A program made the position numbers and the translations under genes. The notes beneath the pieces were generated by a model, which had not been told where the DNA came from, searched no databases, and saw nothing but the letters and a program-made list of their open reading frames with translations. From Sphaerisporangium rubeum (GTDB lineage Bacteria; Actinomycetota; Actinomycetes; Streptosporangiales; Streptosporangiaceae), in contig NZ_JACHIU010000001.1 of NCBI RefSeq assembly GCF_014207705.1, positions 4,146,501-4,210,500 on the forward strand: 64,000 nt of DNA. The letters are read 5' to 3'. Of the stretch, positions 53,010 through 61,292 are shown one piece after another. Each line of letters opens with the position of its first letter. Positions within the stretch are counted from its first letter, which is position 1.

Positions 53010-55094
53010 GTGCGAGTCCTGGCCGTCGTCCCCGCCCGCGGAGGTTCCGTAGGCGTCCCGCTGAAGAACCTCGCGAAGGTCGGGGGTCTGCCCCTGGTCA
53101 CCCGCGCGGTGAACGCCTGCGTCGCGGCCGGGCTCGTGGACGAGGTCGTGGTCAGCACCGACCACGCCGGCATCGCCGAGGCCGCCGCGGCGGCCGGCGC
53201 GCGGATCGTGGACCGGCCCGCCGGGCTGAGCGGCGCCACCGCCTCCTCCGAGTCCGCCGTGCTCCACGCGCTCCACCAGCTCGCCGGCACCGGTGAGCCC
53301 GAGGTCGTCGTGCTGGTGCAGTGCACCAGCGCCTTCATCGATCCCGCCGACCTGGACGCCGCGGTGGCCAAAGTCCTCGCCGGGGAGGCCGACGTGGTGT
53401 TCTCCGCCGTGGAGACCCACGAGTTCGTGTGGAACCAGGCCGGCGCCGGTGTCGGCGGCGTCAACCACGACCCGGCGCACCGGCCGCGCCGCCAGGACCG
53501 CGCACCCGAGTACCGCGAGACCGGCGCCTTCTACGTCATGCGCGCCGCGGGCCTGCGCGAGCACGGCCACCGCTTCTTCGGCGCCGTCGCCGTCCAGACC
53601 GTGCCGGCCGGCCACGCCGTGGAGGTCGACACCCCCGGCGACCTGGAGATCGTCCGCGCGCTCGCCCCCGTCGTGGACCGGCCGGGTCCCATCGACGTGG
53701 ACGCCGTGATCACCGACTTCGACGGTGTGCACACCGACGACCACGTGTACGTCGACCAGGAGGGCCGCGAGGCCGTCGCGGTGTCCCGTTCCGACGGCCT
53801 CGGCTTCGACCTGCTGAAGCGGGCCGGGGTGAAGGTGCTCGTGCTGTCCACCGAGCGCAACCCGGTGGTGACGGCGCGCGCGCGCAAGCTCGGCGTGCCG
53901 GTGCTCCAGGGGCTGTCGGCCAAGCACACGGCGCTGCGCGACTGGCTGAGCATCGAGGGCCTGGACCCGGCGCGGGTCGCCTACGTCGGCAACGACGTCA
54001 ACGACCTCGGCTGCCTGGACCTGGTCGGCTGGCCGGTGGCCACCCCCGGCGCGCACCCCCGGGTGCTGGCCGCCGCGCGGGTCGTGCTGACCCGAGCGGG
54101 TGGCGACGGCGCCGTGCGTGAACTGTGCGACCGCGTGCTCGCCGCGCGTCCCGGCGGGCCGGCACCCACCGCGCCGGCCGTCCGCGCCGCCGTCCCCGCT
54201 CCGCGCACGCCGCGGGTCCAGGCCGCTCCCGTCGGCATCGGCGGGTCGCTCGTCGGGCCGGGGCAGCCGGTGTACGTCATCGGTGAGATCGGCATCAACC
54301 ACAACGGCGACCTGGACATCGCGCGCCGCCTCATCGACGTGGCCGCCGACGCCGGCTGCCAGGCCGTGAAGTTCCAGAAGCGCACCCCGGAGATCTGCGT
54401 GCCGGTCGAGCAGCGCGACCTGATCCGGCAGACGCCGTGGGGTGAGATGACCTACCTGGAGTACAAGCACCGGGTGGAGTTCGGCGCCGCCGAGTACGCC
54501 GAGATCGGCCGGTACTGCGCCGAGCGCGGCATCGACTGGTTCGCCTCCCCGTGGGACGTGCCGTCGGTGGACTTCCTCGAGGACATGGACGTCGTCGCGC
54601 ACAAGGTCGCCTCGGCGAGCGTCACCGACCTGGAGCTGCTGCGCAGGCTCGCCGATACCGGCAAGCCGCTCATCCTGTCGACCGGCATGTCGACCCTGGA
54701 GGAGATCGACACGGCCGTGGAGATCCTCGGCACGTCCAAACTCGTGATGATGCACGCCACCTCGACCTACCCGCTGCCTCCCGAGGAGGCCAACCTGCGC
54801 GCGATCGTGACGCTGCGCGAGCGGTACGGCGTGCCGGTGGGGTACTCCGGCCACGAGCGCGGCCTGCAGATCTCGCTGGCGGCGGTCACCCTCGGCGCGG
54901 TGACCGTCGAGCGGCACATCACGCTGGACCGGACGATGTGGGGCTCCGACCACGCCGCCTCGCTGGAGCCGAGCGGCCTGGAGCACCTGGTGCGCGACAT
55001 CCGCATCATCGAGACCGCGCTCGGCGACGGGGTCAAGCGGGTGTTCCCCGGCGAGGAGGCCCCGAAGTCCCGGCTGCGCCGCGTGACGGTCTGA
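53010..55094 (+). CDS. Three-domain nonulosonate enzyme: NeuA-type cytidylyltransferase, HAD phosphatase, NeuB-type synthase
   Basis: The protein has 694 residues; GTG at 53010 after AGGGAG. Residues 1-228 are a CMP-acylneuraminate cytidylyltransferase (VVPARGGSVGVPLKNL, LVQCTSAFIDPADLD). Residues 230-385 are a KdsC-like HAD phosphatase (D236-F-D238, LSTERNP, GNDVNDLGCL). After an Ala/Pro linker, residues 420-694 are the NeuB TIM barrel (IGEIGINHNGD, VKFQKRTPEI, STGMSTLEEID, GYSGHERG). The SAF (antifreeze-like) domain that normally ends NeuB is missing; the protein stops after KSRLRRVTV. One chain could therefore condense PEP with a sugar phosphate, dephosphorylate, and activate the nonulosonic acid as CMP-sugar. 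Streptomyces coelicolor has a comparable locus for Kdn-containing teichulosonic acid with separate genes, so Kdn is a plausible product (inference). Confidence 0.92.
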   Translation: MRVLAVVPARGGSVGVPLKNLAKVGGLPLVTRAVNACVAAGLVDEVVVSTDHAGIAEAAAAAGARIVDRPAGLSGATASSESAVLHALHQLAGTGEPEVVVLVQCTSAFIDPADLDAAVAKVLAGEADVVFSAVETHEFVWNQAGAGVGGVNHDPAHRPRRQDRAPEYRETGAFYVMRAAGLREHGHRFFGAVAVQTVPAGHAVEVDTPGDLEIVRALAPVVDRPGPIDVDAVITDFDGVHTDDHVYVDQEGREAVAVSRSDGLGFDLLKRAGVKVLVLSTERNPVVTARARKLGVPVLQGLSAKHTALRDWLSIEGLDPARVAYVGNDVNDLGCLDLVGWPVATPGAHPRVLAAARVVLTRAGGDGAVRELCDRVLAARPGGPAPTAPAVRAAVPAPRTPRVQAAPVGIGGSLVGPGQPVYVIGEIGINHNGDLDIARRLIDVAADAGCQAVKFQKRTPEICVPVEQRDLIRQTPWGEMTYLEYKHRVEFGAAEYAEIGRYCAERGIDWFASPWDVPSVDFLEDMDVVAHKVASASVTDLELLRRLADTGKPLILSTGMSTLEEIDTAVEILGTSKLVMMHATSTYPLPPEEANLRAIVTLRERYGVPVGYSGHERGLQISLAAVTLGAVTVERHITLDRTMWGSDHAASLEPSGLEHLVRDIRIIETALGDGVKRVFPGEEAPKSRLRRVTV

Positions 55095-55133
55095 CCGGGT
55101 GACCAGACCGTTGACCGTCCGCGGAGACCGCCG

Positions 55134-56093
55134 GTGATCACCCTTTCCGTGGTGGTGCCGGTGCGCGACGCCGAGCCGTACATCGCCGACGCGCTCACGT
55201 CGCTGACGCGCAACGCGCGCGCCGACTTCGAGTTCATCGTGGTCGACGACGGCTCGGCGGACGAGACCCCGCTGATCGTCGAGGACTTCCGCGGCGAGCT
55301 GCCCGGCCTCACCGTGCTGCGCAACACGGTGGCGGCCGGGCTGGCCGACGCGCGCAACCTCGGCCTGTCCCTGGCGTCCGGACGGTACGTCACGTTCCTC
55401 GACGGCGACGACTGGGTGGCGCCGGGGTACCTGGCCCGCCTGGTCGAGGCCGTCGACGGGCTCGGCTGCGATTTCGTGCGGGTGGACCACGTGCAGGTGG
55501 AGGGCCGCAGACGCGTGCTGAACCGCGCGCCTGAACACCGGCGGGGGGTGGTGCTGCCGCCGCGTGAGGGGATCCTGCCGTCGAACACCAAGACGATGGT
55601 CGACTACCCCTACGCGTGGGCCGGGATCTACCGGCGCGACCTCGGCGACCTGCTGACCTTCCCCGGCCACCTGCACACCGCCGAGGACCGGCCGTGGATC
55701 TGGCGGCTGCACCGCGAGGCGCGGTCCTTCGCGGCGGTGTCGCTCGCCGGGGTGTTCTACCGGCGGCTCGTGCCGAACTCGCTCACCCGGATCGGCGACG
55801 AACGCCAGCTCCACTTCTTCGACGCCTTCGAGCTGGTCTTCGCGCAGGTCCGCGACGAGGAGGACCTGCTGCCGAAGGCGGTCCGCAGCTTCTGCGCGCT
55901 GCTGGCCCACCACCTGGAGCTGTCGGACCGGTACTCCCCCGAACTGCGGCGGCGCTTCACCGCGCGGGCCGGCGAGGTGCTGGCCGGCCTGCCTCCCGCG
56001 CTGGTGGCGGGAAGCGGGCTGGAGCCCGAGCGGGCCGAGCTGCTTCGTCCCCTGCTTCCCGACGACGTCTACGCCGAGGTGCGCCTGCCGTGA
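55134..56093 (+). CDS. Family 2 glycosyltransferase of the wall-glycopolymer locus
   Basis: The protein has 319 residues. GTG at 55134 follows GGAG. The GT-A core shows VVVPVRDAEPYIADAL, VVDDGSADET and FLDGDDW (DxD). The C-terminal third (AEDRPWIWRLHREA) carries the acceptor side. It is 39 bp downstream of the nonulosonate enzyme and overlaps the next gene by GTGA, so all three are one operon. It probably adds the second sugar of the repeating unit. Confidence 0.9.
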   Translation: MITLSVVVPVRDAEPYIADALTSLTRNARADFEFIVVDDGSADETPLIVEDFRGELPGLTVLRNTVAAGLADARNLGLSLASGRYVTFLDGDDWVAPGYLARLVEAVDGLGCDFVRVDHVQVEGRRRVLNRAPEHRRGVVLPPREGILPSNTKTMVDYPYAWAGIYRRDLGDLLTFPGHLHTAEDRPWIWRLHREARSFAAVSLAGVFYRRLVPNSLTRIGDERQLHFFDAFELVFAQVRDEEDLLPKAVRSFCALLAHHLELSDRYSPELRRRFTARAGEVLAGLPPALVAGSGLEPERAELLRPLLPDDVYAEVRLP

Positions 56094-57367
56094 CCCAGGT
56101 CTTCTACAGCTCGACGCTGTTCGGCGCGATGACGCTGGCCGCCGCCGTGGACGAGGGGAGGTTCGGGCCGCACACGGGACGGCGGCTGCTGCTGGTGTCG
56201 AACAACGCCGCCATCCCGGAGATCACGCCGGGGGTGGACGAGACCGAGGGGTTCGCGGCGATCCGGGCCCGGTTCGACGAGGTGCGGTCGTGGAACGAGA
56301 TCGTGGCGCCGCTGCACCCGTCGGACTGGAAGGCGCGCCAGGCCGAGCTGCCGATGCTCGGCCGCCTGCTGCTGCGCGACCTCGGCCTCGGCGACGGGCC
56401 GGCGGAGCTGGTCGTCGAGTCGATCGCGGTGCCGCCGTCGCGCACGCTCGCCGCGCTGATCCGCGACTGCCCGATCACGGTGTACTCCGACGGGCTGATG
56501 AGCTACGGCCCGACCCGCGACCCGCTGCCGGCGGAGATCGCCGGCCGGATCACCCGGCTGCTTCACCTGGACCTCGTGCCGGGTCTCGCGCCGCTGCTGC
56601 TGCGCGAGGCCGGGGTGGCGCCGCAGGCGATACCGGACGCCGCGTTCGCCGGGGTCATCGACGCGATCGGCGCGCCGGACGGCCTGGAGGGCGAGGCGGT
56701 GATCCTCGGGCAGTACCTGGCGGCGCTCGGCATCCTCAGCGACGAGGAGGAGGCCGCGACGCACGCGGCCATGCTGGAGGCCGTGGCGGCGCGCGGCCAC
56801 CGCACGGTGCTGTTCAAGCCGCACCCGGCGGCCGGACGGCGGCACGCGAGACGCCTGCGGACGGCGGCGGAGGCGCTCGGCGTGGACCTGCGGGTCGCGC
56901 CGGAGACCGTCCCCGCCGAGGTGTGCGTCAAGGCGCTGCGGCCCCGGCTGGTCGTGGGCTGCTTCTCCACCGCGCTGGTCACCTCGCGGCGGCTGTTCGG
57001 CGCGCGGGTCGCCACGATGGGCTGCGAGACCGTCCTTGAACGGCTCACACCGTACGAGAACAGCAACAGGATCCCCGCCACGATCATCGACGCGACCCTC
57101 CCCCGGCTGGCGCGCGACGGCTCGATCACCGATCCGCCGGCCGCCGACCTGCCGGGCCTGGTGGAGGCCGTCGGCTACTGCATGCAAAGCGAGCAGTACC
57201 CCGGCCTGCGGGAGGCCGCGGTGCGGTACCTCGCCGCGCACGGCCCGCAGGCCCGGTACTTCAAGAGCCGCCGCCTCAGCGCGCTCGGCCTCGTCGAGGT
57301 CCCCCCGCCGCACAGGCCCGGCCGCGGCGGCGCGCTCGGCCGCCTGCGCCGCGCGCTCACCCGCTGA
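56090..57367 (+). CDS. Polysialyltransferase-like enzyme
   Basis: The protein has 425 residues. GTG at 56090 overlaps the GT2 stop. The motifs of bacterial sialyl/polysialyltransferases are visible: an acidic-Gly motif in YSDGLMSYGP, the HP motif in FKPHPAAGRR, and a Ser/Thr motif in GCFSTALVTSR. These use CMP-nonulosonic acids as donors, which the first gene of the operon would provide. It is the best candidate for polymerising or attaching the nonulosonate. No signal peptide, so it works on the cytoplasmic face. Confidence 0.85.
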   Translation: MTQVFYSSTLFGAMTLAAAVDEGRFGPHTGRRLLLVSNNAAIPEITPGVDETEGFAAIRARFDEVRSWNEIVAPLHPSDWKARQAELPMLGRLLLRDLGLGDGPAELVVESIAVPPSRTLAALIRDCPITVYSDGLMSYGPTRDPLPAEIAGRITRLLHLDLVPGLAPLLLREAGVAPQAIPDAAFAGVIDAIGAPDGLEGEAVILGQYLAALGILSDEEEAATHAAMLEAVAARGHRTVLFKPHPAAGRRHARRLRTAAEALGVDLRVAPETVPAEVCVKALRPRLVVGCFSTALVTSRRLFGARVATMGCETVLERLTPYENSNRIPATIIDATLPRLARDGSITDPPAADLPGLVEAVGYCMQSEQYPGLREAAVRYLAAHGPQARYFKSRRLSALGLVEVPPPHRPGRGGALGRLRRALTR

Positions 57368-57389
57368 GAACCAGGCGGCTCCGGCCGCC

Positions 57390-57443
57390 GGAGACGCCTA
57401 CCGGGCTTTCCCGTGACGGAGACGCCTACCGGGCTTTCCCGTG
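57390..57443. repeat. 26-bp perfect direct repeats in a convergent gap
   Basis: Bases 57390-57415 and 57418-57443 are identical (28-bp period), just after the polysialyltransferase-like gene. Each contains a short CGGG/CCCG inverted repeat. Confidence 0.85.
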
Positions 57444-57445
57444 CC

Positions 57446-57480
57446 GGGCCGCCGGGGGGGACACCCCGCCACGGCGGCCC
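57446..57480. terminator. Hairpin terminator in the convergent gap
   Basis: A perfect nine-base stem GGGCCGCCG/CGGCGGCCC with a 17-base loop lies between the convergent polysialyltransferase-like and DUF6716-like genes. Confidence 0.6.
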
Positions 57481-57494
57481 GTCCTCGTGCCGGG

Positions 57495-58715
57495 TCAGGA
57501 CATCGCCTTCAGGTAGCGGCGCATGCGGCGGCTCGCGCGGTAACCGGCGCGCATGACGTTCGGCGGCAGCTCCACGCGCAGACGCGCGCGCCTGCGCGCG
57601 GCGGCGTGCGCCGGTCCGTCGAGCAGGGGACGCGGCGCGGGGAGGCGGCCGGCGCGCGCGTCGTCCACCAGTGCGGCGACCCGGGGCACCCAGTCGCTGG
57701 CCGACGGGTCGTGGAAGTAGTTGGCGTCGCACCAGGCGCCGGTGGGCCGCCGGAAACCCGCGGCGGTGAGCTCCTCCAGAGTGCCGAGGCAGCCGCTGTC
57801 CTCGAACACCAGGTTGATCATCTCGGCGCTCACCCCGAAGTCCGACAGCACGAGCAGCGGCACCCCGGCGGCGATGGCCTCCAGCGCGGCGGTCGAGCTC
57901 ACCGTGACGAAACCCGCCGCCTCGGCCAGCTGATCGCGCATCGCCCCCGCGGCGAACCGCACCGCTCCCTCCGGCACCGCGCCGGCCGCGGCCAGGTCAC
58001 GCCACAGCCGCTCGTAGTGGTGCCGCTCGTTGTGGGTCTGCCGCTCGGTCTCCAGGGCCCGCAGCTTCACCACCACGTCGAGGTCGGGACGGCGCGCGGC
58101 CAGCGCGGCGAGCGCCATCAGGACCGACTCGCGCTCCTCGCGCCGCCGCGGCACCTTGGCCTGGGTCGCGAACACCACCCGGCGGCCGGTCCCCGCGGTC
58201 ATCGGCCGGCCGGTGACGTGGTCGAGGTAGGGCAGCCTCGCCAGGGCGACGGCGCCGGTCGCGCCGAGCTCCTTGCCGATGCGGCCGAACTCGGCGACCT
58301 CCTTGCCGCTGTGCACGACGAACAGGTCGCACGCGCCGCGGTACAGCCAGGCCTTCTCCGTGGCGGGGATCGAGATCCCCGGCAGGCCCGACACGAACAC
58401 CGGCCGCGGGCTCATGCCGCCGAGAACGCCGCTGACCAGCACGTCGACCACGGGTCCTGTGCAGGCGACGAGCACCACGTCGGGCCTGGTCCGCTCGGCG
58501 AGACGGCGCAGCCCGCGCGCCGAGGCCACGACCGGCGGCTCGCCGCCGCCGAGGCGGGTGCCGCTGACCGCGGCCGCGATCTGCGCGGCGGACGGGGTGA
58601 TCGGCGTGCGCACGACGGCGAGCGTCCGCGTCCATTCCGCCGGAAGCTGGTCGAGCAGGCCCGCCGCCCATTTCAGATAGCTGTCGGAGTCGGCGACGGC
58701 GAGAACCCGGGTCAA
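57495..58715 (-). CDS. Putative glycosyltransferase (DUF6716-like) of the wall-glycopolymer locus
   Basis: The protein has 406 residues. TTG at 58715 overlaps the stop of the preceding gene (TTGA), and MTRVLAVADSDSYLKWAAGLL is a natural N-terminus. The protein resembles GT-B enzymes: VFVSGLPGISIPATEKAWLYRGACDLFVVHSGKEVAEF in the first half, KLRALETERQTHNERHHYE and FVTVSSTAALEAIAAGVPLLVLSDFGVSAEMIN in the second, like nucleotide-binding C-domains. Actinobacterial teichulosonate-type loci carry this type beside NeuA/NeuB. The exact sugar is unknown. Confidence 0.72.
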   Translation of the reverse strand: MTRVLAVADSDSYLKWAAGLLDQLPAEWTRTLAVVRTPITPSAAQIAAAVSGTRLGGGEPPVVASARGLRRLAERTRPDVVLVACTGPVVDVLVSGVLGGMSPRPVFVSGLPGISIPATEKAWLYRGACDLFVVHSGKEVAEFGRIGKELGATGAVALARLPYLDHVTGRPMTAGTGRRVVFATQAKVPRRREERESVLMALAALAARRPDLDVVVKLRALETERQTHNERHHYERLWRDLAAAGAVPEGAVRFAAGAMRDQLAEAAGFVTVSSTAALEAIAAGVPLLVLSDFGVSAEMINLVFEDSGCLGTLEELTAAGFRRPTGAWCDANYFHDPSASDWVPRVAALVDDARAGRLPAPRPLLDGPAHAAARRRARLRVELPPNVMRAGYRASRRMRRYLKAMS

Positions 58716-59743
58716 GGAGCAGCCCTTTCGTGCGCGAACATCTGCAGGTGCGACCGGAGCGAGGCGGTGGCCGATGGGGTCCACCAGTCGTCCGGGACGT
58801 CGACGGTCTCCACCCGCACGCCGCGCGCCGACAACAGCACGCGCAGCGACGTCACCGCGGTGGAGGGAAGGCTGAGCACACGCTGGCCGGGACGCAGGTC
58901 GCGCAGCGTCATCTCGACCGGCGCGCCGCCGTCGTACACGGTGACCCCCGGATGCTCGCGCACCGCGGCGAGATCGCCGGGATCCTCCCGCCGGTGCGGA
59001 TAGTACGCCACCGGGCCTTCGAGCGCGAAGAGCCAGGACAGGTAGCGGTCCCGGTGGATCAGGCCGTTGCGTACCAGCGACGTGCCGAGCACGACGGTGC
59101 TCTCGGGGGGACGGGGATGCGCGGCGGCGGGCTGGGAACGCAGCCACGCGAAGTCGTGCGTGACCAGCTCGGCTCCGGTGTCCCTGACGGACGCGGCCAG
59201 CGCGGCGGGTACGGGCAGCGCGGTGAAGATCGTGAGCCGGCCGGACCTGGCGGCGGCGCGCAGCCGCAGTGAGGCGGCGGCGCCGAGCGCGCGGCGCGTC
59301 CAGGTGGCGGTGGTCCTGGCCCGCAGCAGCGGCGTGCCGGGACGCGCGGTCAGCAGTTCGAGCAGCCGGATCGTGGCGAGCCCGTCGTCGACCACCACCA
59401 GGTGGCGCGGCGCGGCGCCGAGCGAGGTGAGCTGCACACGGCCGGAGAAGGCGTCCCCCAGCACCCAGGACTCGCGGCGGCCCGGCCGGGGCATGTGGTC
59501 ACCCGCGGTGGACAGGCGCAATCCGTCCGGCAGGGCCAGCGCGGCGAGCTCGGTGCGGGTCACCCGCAGGCCCGGCAGCTTCCCTCTGGCCACCACCTGG
59601 AGATCGGGCCCCACCACTCCGGCGTACCGCGCCTCGACCGCGCAGAGCAGCTGGAGTGGCGACTCCACCCAGGCGACGGCCGGACCCTGCTCCCGCACGC
59701 GGCTTCGACCGATCCTCTCCACGCCGGGTGATGAGACGTTCAC
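58712..59743 (-). CDS. Putative sialyltransferase-like (GT52-like) protein
   Basis: The protein has 343 residues; ATG at 59743. No clear signal peptide or membrane helix. Motifs are spaced as in nonulosonate transferases of the GT52/polysialyltransferase type: LVVVDDG (acidic-acidic-Gly), YYPHRRED (His motif, with Arg in place of the usual Pro) and LSLPSTAVTSL (Ser/Thr). It is the first gene of a two-gene operon convergent with the nonulosonate operon and probably adds or primes the CMP-linked sugar. Family assignment is by motif only. Confidence 0.65.
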   Translation of the reverse strand: MNVSSPGVERIGRSRVREQGPAVAWVESPLQLLCAVEARYAGVVGPDLQVVARGKLPGLRVTRTELAALALPDGLRLSTAGDHMPRPGRRESWVLGDAFSGRVQLTSLGAAPRHLVVVDDGLATIRLLELLTARPGTPLLRARTTATWTRRALGAAASLRLRAAARSGRLTIFTALPVPAALAASVRDTGAELVTHDFAWLRSQPAAAHPRPPESTVVLGTSLVRNGLIHRDRYLSWLFALEGPVAYYPHRREDPGDLAAVREHPGVTVYDGGAPVEMTLRDLRPGQRVLSLPSTAVTSLRVLLSARGVRVETVDVPDDWWTPSATASLRSHLQMFAHERAAP

Positions 59744-59890
59744 GACGTAGGCAACGTAGTGCCGGGACCCTAAGCGGCGGGTAACGTACGGTGAACGGCG
59801 GACAACCGGCGAAGGTCATGCGGTGCGGGACGATCAGGGACCAGGTGTTTGCCGTCGCCCACATAGGGCAACCTGAGTGGTTTGTCCTAT

Positions 59891-59919
59891 TTGCACCTCT
59901 TTGTCCGATGTATTACTGT
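59891..59919 (+). promoter_or_regulatory. Candidate promoter of the CHAP hydrolase gene
   Basis: TTGCAC (59891-59896) and TACTGT (59914-59919) are 17 bp apart. Transcription from about 59926 would give a 258-nt leader containing the riboswitch. The rest of the 59744-59890 gap holds the divergent promoter of the GT52-like gene and nothing else I can name. Confidence 0.5.
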
Positions 59920-60039
59920 AGGGGGACTTCACCTGGGGAAACATCCCGCGTCAGGGAGATCCCGCCGGGTGGAGACCAGCCGGAGCGAGGCCGGTCCGCC
60001 GCGGAGATCCCTTCTCCCGCCGGTACGCCCCGGACGCCG

Positions 60040-60170
60040 AGTCCGCTTCTCGCGGAGCCGGGGACCCAGGTTCTCTTGGGGTGAATCGGCGCGTCGTTTC
60101 CCACGGACGCGTCGTAGGGCGGCTTCCAGGCCCGAACCCGTCAGCTAACCCGGTAGGCGCCTTTGGAAGA
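60040..60170 (+). ncRNA. ydaO-yuaA (c-di-AMP) riboswitch
   Basis: The conserved blocks of the c-di-AMP riboswitch appear in order: CGGAGCCGGGGACCCA (60053-60068), TGGGGTGAATCGGC, CCCACGGACGCG, GGGCGGCTTCCAGG, CCGAACCCGTCAGCTAACC (60132-60150) and CGGTAGGCGCC. The element ends close to the AAGGAG ribosome-binding site (60170-60175) of the CHAP gene. In actinobacteria this class typically sits ahead of wall-hydrolase and resuscitation-factor genes and lowers their expression when c-di-AMP is high. End points are approximate. Confidence 0.9.
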
Positions 60171-60183
60171 AGGAGTCTCCTAA

Positions 60184-60861
60184 TTGTCAACGTTCACGCA
60201 GCGACTCATGGATGCCCCCCGACATCGCGTGATCGGCATGGCCCTCGGCGGGCTGATCCTCGCCCAGGTGGCGACCGGCACCGCCCTCGCCCACGCCGAC
60301 ACCCCTCCCGGTGACACGCTCGCCAAGGTCGCCTCGGCCGAGGCGCACGGCGCTCCGCGCTCCGAGGCCCGGGTCACCGCCGCACAGGTGCTCGACCTCG
60401 CGAGGAAGCAGGTCGGCATCACGGAGAACAGCCTCGGTGGCGGCACCAAGTTCCACGCGTGGTACATGAGCAGTCCCCGCGCGGTCGAGACGATCGCCAG
60501 GGACACCGGCAAGATCTCCGACTACGCCAACGCGCCGTGGTGCGACATGTTCGTCTCGTGGATCGGCGAGCAGCTCGGCATCCAGGACACGATGGGGCAG
60601 GACGCCTACACCGTGCAGCACGCCAAGTGGTTCGAGTCGCAGGGCCGGTTCGGCTCCGCGCCGAAGCCCGGCGCTGTGGCGTTCTTCGCCTGGAGCGGCG
60701 GCGGCATCGAGGCCATCGAGCACGTCGGCTTCGTCGTCAAGGACAACGGCGACGGCACCATCGAGACGATCGAGGGCAACACGGGCAACGGGAAGGTCGA
60801 GATCCGCAACCGGCCGACCTACCAGGTGGCCGGCTACGGCTACCCCGCCTACGCGACCTGA
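60184..60861 (+). CDS. Secreted CHAP-domain peptidoglycan hydrolase
   Basis: The protein has 225 residues. TTG at 60184 is eight bases after AAGGAG. A signal peptide (about residues 1-38, VIGMALGGLILAQVATGTALAHA) is followed by a CHAP (Cys/His amidohydrolase-peptidase) domain with Cys120 in NAPWCDMFVSW and His180 in IEHVGFV. The C-terminal IEGNTGNGKVEIRNR is typical. It should cut peptide or amide bonds in peptidoglycan outside the cell. The c-di-AMP riboswitch in its leader ties it to wall and osmotic control. Confidence 0.92.
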   Translation: MSTFTQRLMDAPRHRVIGMALGGLILAQVATGTALAHADTPPGDTLAKVASAEAHGAPRSEARVTAAQVLDLARKQVGITENSLGGGTKFHAWYMSSPRAVETIARDTGKISDYANAPWCDMFVSWIGEQLGIQDTMGQDAYTVQHAKWFESQGRFGSAPKPGAVAFFAWSGGGIEAIEHVGFVVKDNGDGTIETIEGNTGNGKVEIRNRPTYQVAGYGYPAYAT

Positions 60862-60882
60862 CGGACGACCCTCGTCGCGACC

Positions 60883-60925
60883 GGGCGGGTGTCCCGGCTC
60901 ACCCACTCCCATGGGACACCCGCCC
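60883..60925 (+). terminator. Terminator of the CHAP gene
   Basis: A perfect 13-bp stem (60883-60895 with 60913-60925) and 17-base loop starts 22 bp after the CHAP stop. Very stable, without a U-run. Confidence 0.7.
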
Positions 60926-60930
60926 TCCCC

Positions 60931-60975
60931 GCCGCCGTACGGCCCAACCAGCCCGCGAACCGGCCGTACGGCGGC
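60931..60975. terminator. Second hairpin after the CHAP gene
   Basis: A perfect 14-bp stem (60931-60944 with 60962-60975), again with a 17-base loop, lies five bases beyond the first hairpin. It may be a backup terminator insulating the cebEFG promoter. Confidence 0.55.
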
Positions 60976-61016
60976 ATCTTCGTGCCCGCGTCGCGCGGAC
61001 GCGTGTCCGGTAGTGA

Positions 61017-61030
61017 TGGGAGCGCTCCCA
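61017..61030. promoter_or_regulatory. CebR operator 1
   Basis: TGGGAGCGCTCCCA, the exact 14-bp CebR-box known from Streptomyces cellobiose and cellotriose uptake genes. It lies 276 bp upstream of cebE and 35 bp before a TATATT sequence (61065-61070) that could be a -10 element. Confidence 0.85.
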
Positions 61031-61146
61031 ATACCGCCAATGGCCTTTTTGCCGGTTATCACCGTATATTGCACTTCTGGGAACCCCAGGAGTAACAGTT
61101 AGGTTTCGGCATATTGACGCCAGCGTTGCCCATCGGGGACTCTTCG

Positions 61147-61160
61147 TGGGAGCGCTCCCA
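61147..61160. promoter_or_regulatory. CebR operator 2
   Basis: A second exact TGGGAGCGCTCCCA, 130 bp after the first and 132 bp before the cebE start. The two boxes flank the likely promoter, so looping or roadblock repression is possible. The rest of the 60862-61292 gap contains only the two hairpins. Confidence 0.85.
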
Positions 61161-61292
61161 AATCTCGCCCGCGGGACCATCCTCCCGCGGTTCACGACTT
61201 GAGGGATCCAGCACATCGCGGGGCCCGACTGTCGGGGCCGGCCCTCGATGCATCTCCCAATGATCGGGCAACCACCTTGAGAGGGGTCCGGA

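Noticed and set aside
53007-55913. A 968-codon open frame on the minus strand opposite the NeuA-HAD-NeuB and GT2 genes
   Set aside because: The plus-strand frames carry clear family motifs and Shine-Dalgarno sites. The antisense frame is open only because the third codon positions are GC-rich, and its product is an Arg/Gly/His/Val-rich string without motifs.
61017-61160. A pair of identical 14-bp palindromes as ends of a mobile element or attachment site
   Set aside because: They match the CebR operator exactly and sit before a cellobiose-type binding-protein gene; nothing between them encodes a transposase or integrase.
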